From Nymphaea colorata (lineage: Eukaryota > Streptophyta > Magnoliopsida > Nymphaeales > Nymphaeaceae): DNA of 64,000 nt. The notes under the pieces were generated by a model. It was not told the origin of the DNA. It worked only from the letters and a program-made list of their open reading frames with translations, and made no database searches. The position numbers were made by a program, and so were the translations under genes. Numbering within the stretch: position 1 is the first letter of the stretch; the number at the start of each line of letters is the position of its first letter. Location: assembly GCF_008831285.2 (NCBI RefSeq), contig NC_045142.1, positions 9,977,952 through 10,041,951 on the forward strand, read 5' to 3'. Below are positions 47,051 through 58,768 of the stretch, piece after piece.

Positions 47051-49256
47051 GCTACCTTCTATGGATGTGTTCATGGCCAGACTTATGATTTAATGGGAAC
47101 ATATTTGAAGAACTTATATTAAAAAAAAAAACGATTTATAGTTTGATTTTTCTTGGCTTTGTATTTTTTTATGTTTTAATTGGTGGGACACATATTTAAG
47201 TTGAAAGGTACAATACTGTTCGATCGTTAGCATTGGCATCGGGCCTAGCCGCAGCCTCTAACTGCAACGGGGCCTCAACCGACAGCTTGGTTAAAATTAA
47301 AAAATATATATTTTAAATATAAATATAATTAGTCTTAATAAAAATATTATAATTATATATATAAATCAATACAAATAATCTAAAAAGTGTTTTATATAGG
47401 TGAATCGAATGGTTGACAACTTATAAGGTTGGCCCAGTGCCTGTATTTAGGGCCGAGTCGAGTCTGGTATCGACTACACGGGTAGAGCAAGAAATTTTTT
47501 ATGAAAGGGCCAAATTAAAGTTTTTAAATTTGATAAAATTTTCTAAAATTTAGATTTTTTTTTTTTTGGAAAAAGGGGCAGAACCCATGTGGACCCCCTT
47601 GGTTATGGCCCTGTCGGGGACGGACAAGCATTGCACGTGGAACACAGTGTGCTTTACTGTGTTTATGTTGACGGGTAAAAGTGTTCAAGGAGCGGGGCGT
47701 TTGGGACAAGCAAGTAGGAGTCATGATAAATATGAAACACTGTTGTTCCACACGCTTAAGAAAACGCCAAGGTGAACACAAAGAACCTGACAGAAACTAA
47801 GAACATGGTCAATATTGGCTCCTTTCTGACTAAGTTCCAAAATATGATGAGGATGCATGGGGAACACACGTTGACGAGTGGCAAAGGCACGTGTGGACTG
47901 GTAGGTAACGAGCAATTGTCCACGCTATCCCATTTAAATATATGTCAAACCCTTTATAATTTTTATTTATTTCATAATCACAAATAATGTGTGGGAGTTT
48001 TAAACAATGACGTTTTTTTTATATAATACCACACGCTTGAAAAAACGTAAAAAAATGAAAAAAATATCATAAATTTTTAAAAAATTTAAAAAAATTAAAG
48101 TAAATAAAAAATAAAATAAATGAGAAACTAATGACACATACATCCAAAGATAAATAGATTTATAATAAATAAAAAATAAAAAATAAAACTGTTTAACATT
48201 AAAAAAACTAAAAAAATACGAAAAAACTTAAAAAAATGTATTTTTGTAAGTTTTAAATAATCATTTAATTTATATAATTTTTTCACATTTTTTTGAGAAA
48301 ACACGTTTTCTTTATTATGATTTATTTCATGGTCACAAATAACATAACATATTAGAGTTTTAAACGACAATGTTTTTTTTTATGATACCATGAACTTAAA
48401 AAAAAATAAAACGAGAAAAATATGATAAATTTTTAAAACTAAAAAATAAAAAATAAAATAAATGAAAAATCAATAGCACAAACATAAAAGATACGTAGAT
48501 TTGTACTAAATAAAAAAACTATTTGACATTAAAAGAATTGAAAAAAAAAAAAAGGAAAAAGAACATGTTAAAAACGAGATTTTTTCATTTTTAATGTTTT
48601 TTTTTAAAGTAAAATTTTTTAAGTTTTGAACCGCTATTAAATTTATCGTGTAAAAAAAAAACCGCGTTTTATGGATCTTCTCTAAAACTGAAAATTTGAA
48701 GTATTGGTGCCGCTTAGCGAAAATTTTTCTCAGCTGTTGAGTTGACATTTCAAATCATTTTAACTAATGGACAAAAGCTGTGGTACCTCTGGGCGACACT
48801 TAATTGGCCCACGTATTGGCGTAGGCACACTTTGTATTCAATTTAATAGGCTAAGGCTACTATATACTTGAATTTGGATTTGGATCCGACTAACATAAGA
48901 TCTTACACTCATATCTAACTGCTCAGATCTGCGATTAGTTTGTAGTTATTGGGCTCCGATCCAAATTTGCTTAAGAAAATGCGTGCCAAATCTAAAACTG
49001 ATTAACACTCAGATCCGGATTTCTTTGCCAAGTCCAACTAAACATATTTGAGATTAGATCCACAACAAAAATAAATCAGATATATTTACATCCATAGCTA
49101 CACTTGCCATGCTAACGAGGCAATTCATCATTCCTACCATGGATACTAAATTGGCGCTGCCTGAGTGAGAGCCGAAGTCTTTCTCTTTCCCCCAAAAAGT
49201 GGGGTGAGTGGGGGTTGAGGGTGCGCTTTCCATGCGTTCTTATGTGCTATGGGCTC

Positions 49257-49302
<46 letters not shown>

Positions 49303-49494
49303 ATCATACAAATCATACATTAATAATCTATTTTAAGCCCCAAGTTTCAGTAAAAGTATCGCTGACGTGACATGTGGCATGAAGAGAAGCGTCCGCTAAA
49401 TCGTTTAAGTTGAATCAAATGCCCGAACGTCGCGTACTCTTCTCTTTAATTAATGGCAGTTGGCAGATTTGGTGTAACAGAGACCCATGCCAAT
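47051..49494. other. intergenic, AT-rich, repeat fragments
   Basis: A GGGCC-type repeat lies near 47225-47475, a GGGCGGAGCC-type MITE fragment at 47478-47612, and homopolymer-laden DNA near 48000-48670 with at least two diverged internal copies (the motif acaaataa...agttttaaac..a.gtttttttt recurs near 47980-48040 and 48330-48390). A (TA) run occupies 49260-49297. No gene recognised. Confidence 0.45.
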
Positions 49495-49663
49495 CACTGG
49501 CGGAGCTAAATTTTTTTTTTTAAGAGCACTGCTTTTTATACCTATGTACTTATATGTATAACAAAGTAAATAATATTAAGTAATTTTAATATAAAAATAA
49601 AAGAAAATTGAGAAGCTAGCGTGGGCAACTGCCCACACGAGCCTGTATGTGTCTCCGCCACTG
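49495..49663 (+). mobile_element. hAT-like MITE (GCCCACACC family), TSD 7/8
   Basis: A 169-bp element begins CACTGGCGGAGCTAAATTT and ends GTCTCCGCCACTG, an inverted repeat. It is flanked by ATGCCAAT (49487-49494) and ATACCAAT (49664-49671), an 8-bp target duplication with one mismatch. The palindrome GTGGGCAACTGCCCAC sits near the right end. This is the best-preserved copy of the family. Confidence 0.78.
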
Positions 49664-50157
49664 ATACCAATTCCTATGACATATAAGGCTCCGATTCAGA
49701 TTTCATTATATGGTTATGATCAAATATCAGAATCAAATTTGATTATAAAACGAATTCAAATACCATTACGAAGGAATTCAAATTTCTTATCAAATTCAAC
49801 TAAATTGGCAAAGCAACAAATCAACAATTAAGTGGAAGGAAACGCCTCAAGAGGAATCGTATAGTTGGTTGGTATGGATTTATAAGGAGGCAGGTTTTTG
49901 GTTCGGACTTCAGGCAAGGGAAACGGTGGGGTTTTCGGGCTTTTTTTTTTTTCAAACAATAAGTTGTTAACCTCTCGCTCACCCGAAATTAAGTAGAATG
50001 AGACTTAACAACAACTCTGACGACATATTTCTCTCATCTTAAATGAGAGAGTGGGCATAGTTAGGAAGACATCACTCCCTCGCAGTTGGGGAACTGCAAC
50101 TGTAACACCTTTAATATCTCTCCCTTCTCTCGAATGACAGACAGCAGAGAAACAAAC
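49664..50157. repeat. local duplicated block, copy 1
   Basis: Sequence around 49700-50130 matches about 53305-53790: gatcaaatatcagaat, ttataaaacga.ttcaaatacca, gtatag.tggttggta.ggattt, gttgtta.cctctcgctca. The frames within both copies are short and unlike any family I know. Confidence 0.65.
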
Positions 50158-50345
50158 CAGGGGCGGAGCCAGGAATTTTACATGAGAGAGATCGAATTAA
50201 AGTTTCTAAAGTTTGACACGGGCAGACACATCGTTTTTTAAAATTTTTATATAAGACAAATAAAATTTTCTAAAATTTACATGTAAATTGAAAAAAAATT
50301 GAGGTGGCCAGGGCCCATGCAGGCCCCCCTTTGCCTCCGCCCCTG
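50158..50345 (+). mobile_element. hAT MITE (GGGCGGAGCC family), TSD 7/8, best copy
   Basis: A 188-bp element opens CAGGGGCGGAGCCAGGAATT and closes TGCCTCCGCCCCTG, an inverted repeat. It is bounded by AAACAAAC (50150-50157) and AAACAGAC (50346-50353), an 8-bp duplication with one mismatch. CAGGGGCGGA ends with 8-bp duplications are typical of plant hAT non-autonomous elements. No coding capacity. Confidence 0.82.
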
Positions 50346-50353
50346 AAACAGAC

Positions 50354-51360
50354 CAACCTATGTAGCCTGAAGTAAGGGCGAAAATGGCCTGGATTTGAAT
50401 TGGATTCAGCCTTTAGTCAATTTGATTCAATAGCACTTAAATCCATTTCAGATTAGCATTGGAGCCTTGCTTTTAAGACTAGATTTGTATCCAAACAGCA
50501 CAAGACCTTATATTTACGTCTAAATATCACGTAAATATGAGATGAGACCCTTATATGATACTCCTAATCACATATTAGAATCAAATTTAATTATAAACTG
50601 AATCCAAATACAATTAAAAATAGAACCCGACAAGAGGTGGCGCAAAAAAAAAATTACATGTAAATTTTAGAAAATTTCACTTATCTTATATAAAAAATTC
50701 AAAAAATAGTATTTCGGCCCCTAATTCGGCCCATCTCATAAAAAATTTCTGGCTTCGCCCCTTATTTCGTCCACACCCAAAATGCACATATTGCCAAAAG
50801 CTAGGTCATATTCGAGATTGATGTTGGGACCCAGTTGGTAGGTCTCAACGCCAGAAGATGTGTCATCAAGCAAACTATGCACAAAGGAGAAGCAGCTAAC
50901 TACATTAATAAGGATGAATTAGTGAAGTTTCCTAATCAATGTTCTAAAACAAACTTCCTATCAACGTATGTCTCATGCTTATTATTTATGTAACAATCTA
51001 AAACAAAGTTTTTACATCACATCATAAATGAGATCAAGTGCAGAAAGTATGCACCAAAGTGGTGGGGTTATTTTTTGAATTTTTTTATAAATTAACTAAC
51101 ATTTTAAACTTTTTTCCAATTCTTTTTATTTTTTTAAGTTTTTTTTTTTAATTTTAGCAAGAATATTTTGGTGGCATTATATACACGTCATTTTTCATAC
51201 ACAAGCATGTGCACCTTTTGTTCATAATTTTTCATACACATGTATGTGCACGTAACCGGCTTCGCATCACAGACTGCTTTTAATATTTACAACTTCTTCA
51301 TAGGTTGACTGACCGATACACCAAACGGCTTCTCCATTTCTGATTTACATTGAACCTTTT
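50354..51360. other. intergenic, duplicated block and MITE fragment
   Basis: The segment 50380-50545 matches 53145-53300 (ggcctggatttgaat, gacctttagtcaatttgatt, actagatttgt.tccaa). A reverse-oriented GGGCGGAGCC-type fragment lies near 50635-50765. Nothing coding was recognised. Confidence 0.5.
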
Positions 51361-51526
51361 CAGGAGTGGAGGTAGGTGTAATATGGGCAATTACCCCACA
51401 AATATATATATATATATATATATTGATATTTTTTAAGCATTTTTTATTTAAATATTGATATTCTTTATAAAATTTAAAATTTTATATCTAGTGTCTTTTG
51501 ACTAGAGTTTTCTGGCTGCGCCCCTA
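51361..51526. mobile_element. probable hAT-like MITE
   Basis: It opens CAGGAGTGGAGGTAGG and closes TTTCTGGCTGCGCCCCTA, an imperfect inverted repeat. The interior includes a (TA) run and a ttataaaatttaaaatttt core shared in reverse with the stretch at about 27576 in intron 1 of hydrolase copy 1. Flanks aacctttt and gaacttct are only loosely similar, so the target duplication is uncertain. Confidence 0.5.
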
Positions 51527-52560
51527 GAACTTCTGCCTACCGCTTTTATTAAAAAAAAAGGTTCATGGCAGCCCAAGGGGAGGGCCGAGGGGGCCCCTGT
51601 CTCTCCGTTAAAAAATTTCTTTTTAAAAATTTGCATATAAATTTTAGAAAACTTCACTTGTCTTATATAAAAATTTTAAAAAATTATATTTTGGTATGAG
51701 GGGAGGCTGGTTTGGTAACATTGATTCATAACATTGACGTTTTCAACATCTTTAGTTTCGTAAGAAAAATAAAATTAATTTTATGGCGGTTAGATTTATC
51801 AAAATTGTTCTAGCTAAACAAAGAAGATGCCCACGCCAGAGTCGAAAATTCTCAGCTGAAAAACAAAAAAAAATTTAGAAGTGTTTGATACATGCACATA
51901 AAAACAAAATACCAGAAAAAATGTTAACATACCCATCAATCGCTCCCTAAATCTTTACCGTTTAAGGGGCATTTGATAGCATTGAATTTGAGATCGTCAA
52001 GATTTGAGAACCATGGATTTAAGATCTAACCTTCCCCTCTCATCATGAACCCGGTTATTTCCCAATGCAAAAAACTAAACTAAGAAACTTAACCGTTTAT
52101 CTTAGTTCTGACTTAAGATCCTTGGTCCGCTGAAGAATGGATCTTTTTACCGTATCAGCAAAACCATAACATGTCAGTTTCATATCAAATCCACAGACTT
52201 TAAATCTGAAACAATCAAACGCCCCTCAGAAAATAATTCAACAATCCAACAAACCCTTTGAGTCGCTATGAGTCCACTTGACTCCAGAATTTCATTTTCT
52301 TCCCTGCTCTTAGACAAACAAAGGATGCATGCATCGGGGATAGATCTCATCTACAACATTAATTCCTCCCTCGTTGAATGAACTGGTCAAACATGGCATG
52401 CTCTTTCTTTAATTAATGGCGGCCCGCAGATCTGGTGAAGCACACAAACATGCATGCAGATTGTTCAGAGTGGGCCTTTTAAAGAAGTAGTTAGAAAGCA
52501 GGTTGGGATTCATCAAGTCGGGAAGCTAAAGTTTGGTGTGAGATTGAATCGCATTGTTAC
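51527..52560. other. intergenic; possibly an LTR end at its right edge
   Basis: A GGGCGGAGCC-type fragment lies near 51580-51720. The segment ends ..cgcattgttaca immediately before the candidate primer-binding site, which would suit the 3' end of a long terminal repeat. I could not find the matching second repeat or the TG start. Confidence 0.35.
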
Positions 52561-52562
52561 AG

Positions 52563-52574
52563 TGGTATCAGAGC
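52563..52574 (+). mobile_element. candidate LTR-retrotransposon primer-binding site
   Basis: TGGTATCAGAGC is the canonical 12-base complement of the 3' end of plant initiator tRNA-Met used as primer-binding site by many LTR retrotransposons. It follows a sequence ending TGTTACA-G, as expected after a 5' LTR. No gag or pol frame follows, so this would be a truncated relic. Confidence 0.45.
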
Positions 52575-53830
52575 CTTTGCTCCTTTAACAAGATATTAAA
52601 TCAGCTTCAAATTCATTTAGATTTGAGTCCAACTAGCACGAGACCGTTTTACATGTAAATATTGGATCGGATCCTGGTTGGATCCCTTTCACATATCAGA
52701 TTCAGATTCAAATTTCGTTAGGAAATGAATTTGAATGTGATAATAGAAGTTGAATCCGAATCTTTTATCAAAAGTCAGTTCTTCCAAGTTGGGGAGCTGC
52801 AACGGTAGTCACATTAATTCTGGTGACGAAGAGAGACATGCCGACCTGGCTTGAACCATAGTTGGCAAAAGCATCGGGCTGACTCGGAAATTGCCAGAGT
52901 CAGCTCGGATCACCAAAAAATCCGGCCGCGAGTCAATGTTGAACTGACTTGCCACTGACTCAGCCCAACTTGGCTTTATTCGGCCCGCATGACTCTCCCT
53001 AACTCGCTCGATTCAGCTGTAGTGATTTACATTTATATGAATACTCAACTCAGTCAGCGAGTCAACTCACTGACCCGGTGACTTGGTCATCTGTCGATAC
53101 GCTTCCAAGTCACAGGTTTGCCAACTATGGCTTGAACGAGGGGCTCAAATGGCCTGGATTTGAATGGTATTCGACCTTTAGTCAATTTGATTGAATATGA
53201 TTTAAATTCATTTGAGATTTGGATGGGAACCTTACTTTCAAAACTAGATTTGTGTCCAACCAGCATACGACCTAATGTTTAGGTGTAAATAATAGGTAGA
53301 TCTTTATTTGATCCTGATCAAATATCAGAATGAGGTTTGATTATAAAACGAGTTCAAATACCATTGAAAAGGAATCCCAATTTCTTACCAAATTCAACTA
53401 ATTGGCACAACAGCAAATCAATAATTAAGTGTAATGAAACACTTCAAAGAGCATGGTATAGCTGGTTGGTAGGGATTTGTGATGACATGTCTTTAGTTCG
53501 ATTTTTGTGGAAACTGTCTCTGAGTCTTAAATTGTGGGATATAGTATCTAAATTTGAAGGGTATACTATTGTCATTGCTGATGCCGACACAACCTGGGAC
53601 TAGAGGCAGGGGAAATGTTGGGGCACCATTCAGTCTTTTTTTTTCAAAACAATGAGTTGTTATCCTCTCGCTCATCTGAAATCAAGTTAAATGAAACTTA
53701 ACGACTGTGACGACATTTTTTCGTCCACTTAAATGAAAGTAGGCATATTTGGAAAAGCGTCACTCCGTCGCAATTGGGGAGCTGCAACTCTAACGACGTT
53801 AATGTCGATCTGTTCTCTTAAATGGCAGCT
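52575..53830. repeat. local duplicated block, copy 2
   Basis: About 53145-53300 matches 50380-50545, and 53305-53790 matches 49700-50130; thus two neighbouring blocks are repeated but in swapped order relative to the first locus. A further short match (ctctttaattaatggc...gcagat.tgg) links 52405-52440 with 49440-49475. A segment near 52860-53130 is rich in GACTC/GAGTC motifs. Confidence 0.6.
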
Positions 53831-56369
53831 TGCAGTTTTTGTAATGAAACATGTATTTAGCTTTATTCCTGTGAGCGCTATGTTTTTGTGTCTTAAATTA
53901 TAGTGTCATGGTATCTAAAGTTGAGGGTTGTACTGCTGTAAAACGATTTGGTATCCTTTCGACCAATAATATTTTGTAAGTTTTTTAAAACCTAAAGTCT
54001 TAAGTTTCTTGCTTTGTAAAATCAATTCTTGACACTTGACGTTTATAATTTTTTTGTTCCTCAGAAATTAAAAGATTTACTTTCCGTGTTCAATTTATTA
54101 AAAAAGGGACCTCAAGGCATTGGAAAAGCAAGTTTCACCAGTGCTCTGAATTTTTGTGGACGTTGGGAAATCCAAACGATCTTTCTCTCTTTTCCTATTC
54201 AGAGCGAATCCAAGGCAATATCACATCACATCGGAGACTTCAATATTTATAACAAGTTATTTCATTCGTTCACTGATCGGTATACCTATTGGCTTACCCA
54301 TTTCCTATCTCCTGCCGCCTTCCAACTAGACAGCGGAATCTGGCACCAAAGGGTCAAATTATAATTTCAAAATTTTGAAGAAAGCAGAAATATAATTTTT
54401 CAAAATTTTTTATATATGTTAATTGATAATTAAAAAAAAAACCCATGTAATTTTTTTTTCTGAAATTTTGATTTGGGGTGACAGGAGGGCAGCATTGCTT
54501 GACATCTTATGTAGCAGTGTTGGTTGTAGAGCAGCACAAGCATTTAAGGACATTTTCTCTTCTTGAAGTCTTCCAATCTAAATAATTACTTCTTATAATG
54601 ACATTTTCTCTCATCTCTTGGGTGAGAACGAATCCAGCGCAGCGGAATGTTGTCTATTGATAACTGCTGTGTATTCTGCATGAAGAAGGCTGAAAGTATT
54701 AAACAACTTTTTGGAATGCAACCATGTCCGCAGAATATGGATGATATTCATTGCAAAGCAATTTAGCAAAAAAAGCTCCATCGGGCTCTTCAATCATTGA
54801 TTTACTTAAGCATTGGTATAGCCATAGTTTGAAAGAGTGATATGGGGAGTTTAGAAAGGTAGAAATGCTGCTATATCCATGGTAAGAGAACCATGACTCC
54901 TGCAGGATTGCTGCAACAGGTTTGGGAATCGTGTGTGATCAATATAAGCTTGAAATGTTGATTATTTTTATTTGTATATTAATGTATCTTTTAAAAGAAA
55001 AAATGAAGAATAGCAAAGTATGGCCAATGGTCGAAAAAATCACTAGCTATATGTTAACAACATTGAGCTACAATCTCCATAACATGAAACTACTCCAATT
55101 ACTTTATAAATTGACAAAACGTCAATAATTATGCTTTCATATCAGAACGATGACTTGAAACTCATAACTTAATATGCAACATTTCAAAAAAGTAATCATT
55201 TTCTCTTATTTCTAATGTCTAACATATTTGCAAATTCCTTAGAAAGTTAAATGGGCATTTGCATGTAAGTTGTTTCTTAAATGATGTCCATTCATGATTA
55301 TGCAATATCTTTTTCAAGACATAAAAGTAAGTAATCCTTGTAAGAGCAGTAGTAAGGCTTCATACAAGACAAGTCAAGCTCATGCTAGGCCAGTTCGAGT
55401 TCAAATTTAGTTGGAACTCAAGGTGAACTCCATAGAACAGGCTCGACCTCGACTTGACAATACAGTGTCAAGTTCGAGCTCGATTCGTTTAACTTGTTTA
55501 ACTCGTTTCTGTTAAACCTGTCTAGTTTCTTTTAACTTGTTAACTTATTTAACTTGTTTAGTTACTAATCACTTGACTATTCTCTCATTATATTTAGCCA
55601 AGTTGGGCTGAAACGAGTACAGTTATTACAACTCGAACTCGACTCATTAACGTTTTGAGCATACATTTGAACTCGAGCTCAACTTGTTTATAAACGAGTC
55701 GAGTTTTGATGAGCGAGTTTGAGTCGAGCTCAAGCTGACTCGATTTGCTGTGCAGCCCTGATAAGAAACCTCTCCAAGTCCTTTTAGAAATCAAGATCAC
55801 AAAAAAAAAAAGTAATAGTGAACTGGACAATATGAAAAACAGCATTGAAGCTGTACAATAAGCGCATGCGAGTTAAAAAAAAAATCTGAAAGCTACGGCT
55901 GCGATAAGATTTGTTTATTATCCATCACGGCGTGTCCATCATGGAACCAATGATATTAAAAGCAGCATATCAATAGGTATACAAATGGGTGATATCTAGT
56001 CATTTTCTCGGTTGTATCAAATCCTATTCCAATGCTCAATCCTTCACTGTTGCGGTTTGCTATGAGGATTTCGACCCATCCATTTCCAACCTCACACACA
56101 GCTACTCCAACATATCAAGCGCAGCTAGTTCTCAAGGAGGTTGGTGCAACGGTTGGGACTGAGTAAGTTTCTTTTTGAAATAGGGTTTTGAATTGATCAA
56201 GATTTCATTTGAATCCAATCGCATTGTATGTGGCAAAAAAGCTGGATTTAAATTGAATCCAAACTGTTTATCTCTTCTCTACATCGAACCCATCGCCGAT
56301 TCCACACCATGGCCTTCACCTTATATTTATTGTGCTAAAAATATCTCCAACTACGAATGAATAGGCATG
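53831..56369. other. intergenic, no supported gene
   Basis: A 111-codon frame at 54029-54364 has no resemblance to a family I know and no splice-supported extension. A gagtcgagctcg-type repeat occupies about 55345-55765, ending gctgtgcagccctga. The rest is AT-rich. Confidence 0.45.
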
Positions 56370-56800
56370 TCAACAGATTGGATTTGAATCAGATATACTC
56401 TCAATTGTATCTTTATTTTTTTTATATACATATACTCTAATTCAAATATGAATGAAGAAAAGTTTATATCAGAATTTGAAATATGATCTTACAGTCTGAA
56501 TTTGATTTTTACATTCATATCTGAATCCAAATTTTGTACTAAATTTGTCTATTTTCAAAATGTAAGAGCATTGGATATAGTGGGTACATAATATTTATTT
56601 AAAACTAAATTCGACCCGAATCTGAATCTAAATCCAATTAGATATTTATGTATATCTGAATACGTCTGAATCCGATTAGATATCAATTCTTAAATCCGAA
56701 TCCAATCAGATTCTCAAATCATATATTATTTTTTTTCATGTGCTATTGTTTTGGAATAATTTGATCAACATCAAATTCAATCAGATATATTGACATCCCT
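56370..56800. repeat. GGGATGTCAA-family repeat
   Basis: It opens AGGCATGTCAACAGATTGGATTTG and closes ATATATTGACATCCCTAG, with ATCCGAATCTGA-like motifs inside. Boundaries are within a few bases. Confidence 0.6.
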
Positions 56801-58336
56801 AGCAATAAACAAAATGTCATCATCATCGCTAAGTAGTTGAAATTTTATAGTAAAATAATTAAATCTTTCGTCTACCCTTGAGCTATACCTATGCAAAGTT
56901 AGACAGCCCCATGCTCACACACTTGTTCCTGGGCCATAATCTAGCGACTATATGTGAGATTTGGCCCCACAAATTTATGAGTTCAACAAGGACCAACAGA
57001 CATATCATGTGAAAGTTTCCATAAACGTGTGACGTGAAATCCAATGTTTGGAGTTCTTCCAAGCAAATTTAGACGTGGCATTTATGATGCACAAGTTGAT
57101 TTGACCATCTTTGAGTAAAGTTTTTATTTATGCAAAATTAATTTTTCTTCAAGTAACCAAATGTAGTCCACGAGCAACATGACTCATTGCCCATGCCCAT
57201 GAAAGAGCCGAACCTCGCACACAATCCGCTCTTGTCCCCACAAAGTACATGGTATGCTTTCGATGTTTTAGGGTATTACCCTGTGCTGCGCTTTAACCCA
57301 GTTTCTTTTGCAATACATGAGGTTGACGCTCTTTAACACTTGAAACCAAAACTGACAACTGCTTACCAACTCTCACACCAAGCCGTTGCACCAACCCCTT
57401 CAAATACAACCTTTGAAATGTCATGGAACCCTTTATTCACGTGGAGGTTTTAGGGATCCAAAGGTTGCCATATATCAAGTCATTAATCACTGAGAAAAAT
57501 ATTTGTGGTGTTATATTTAGTCAACATATCTTAAATATTGAGATTTGGACGTCACTAAATGTGTGATGCACTAACAGTACGACTTAGTCTTTACCGCTAT
57601 ATCATTTTCTTTTGCATGGGATTCGATATCGTCTATCCCATCTCTAATGGAGTTACCTGTGGGTAGATAAGATCCTTACTTTTCACTTGAATGTGACTCA
57701 ACCGTTGGTTAATGAGAAGTAACCATCAAATGAATATTGTGAGGACTATTGTGGGCGTCCGTCAAACCCAGATTTATCTGGCAATTATATTGAGGCTTGT
57801 CTGTTTGTAGGACTCTTCATATTGCATGCTTTTCTGATCAAATCATGATTTTCTTCCTAAGCTTCCTTCTTTTTCACATCTCATGTCAAAATTTGACACA
57901 CTTATTGTTAGGCAGAACGTCGATTTTACAATGAGAAAAATGTTCTTGGCTTTTAGAAAGCAAGTGTTTGGTGAAGTTCTGAAATTGTGATTATGCCAAT
58001 GACTTGGTTTAAGAAACTGCCTGTTAAATGCCAACTTTGACAAGGATGCGGTGTTGTATATGTTAGAAAAGAAGCTGCTATACATTCCCCAACAGTAATA
58101 TATACGAAGAACACTTTGGTCCTCAATTCTTTTGACCTAACACCAACTTGAAGGCTGGTGCATGATGCTTTTATTCTATATGAGGTTGTAGATATGTTAG
58201 TCATGTCTTTTTTAATAAAGACATGCATTGAATTAGTTATCTTTTATCCTTGTACCTATTTTTTCAAGTTAAAGACATTAAAAGTCAAAGGCTTACACGG
58301 TTTAAGATTAACTTGATAATGGAAAACATTTTCATT
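56801..58336. other. intergenic, no supported gene
   Basis: Frames near 57843-58228 on the minus strand are short and unlike known proteins. No repeats with clear ends were recognised. Confidence 0.4.
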
Positions 58337-58768
58337 CAGGGATGTCAACGGATTGGATTCGAAATAAATATACTCTTAATTGCATTTGCTGTTTCAAATG
58401 TTCACATATTCAGTCGGATTTGAATACGAATGAAGAAAAGTCAAACCCAAATCCGAATATAGAATTTGACTTTATAATCCGAATTCGATTTTCACATTCA
58501 TATCTATATCCAAATCCAAATTTTGAACCCAATCAGGCTGGTATATGAGCATTGAATACAAGAAATTTTTTAAAACAAAATTTGATCTGAATCCAAATTG
58601 ATATCCATGTCCATTCGAATCGGAATCCGAATCTGATCAAATGTCATTTTTCAAATGCAAATATGATTAATTCCTTAATTGGAATTATTTTTTTTTTCAT
58701 CTCCAATTTGTTTGGAATGGTTCGGTTGGATATCCTATCCAAATCAGATATATTGACATCCCTAGTTT
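58337..58768. repeat. GGGATGTCAA-family repeat, best inverted ends
   Basis: It opens CAGGGATGTCAACGGATTGG and closes ATATTGACATCCCTA. The ends form a 10-base inverted repeat and the interior is degenerate ATCCGAATC motifs. The flanking octamers ttttcatt and gtttgatt agree at 6 of 8 positions, which is suggestive but not conclusive of a hAT-type target duplication. Confidence 0.6.

Noticed and set aside
54029-54364. 111-codon plus frame
   Set aside because: No recognisable family, no splice or promoter support, atypical composition.
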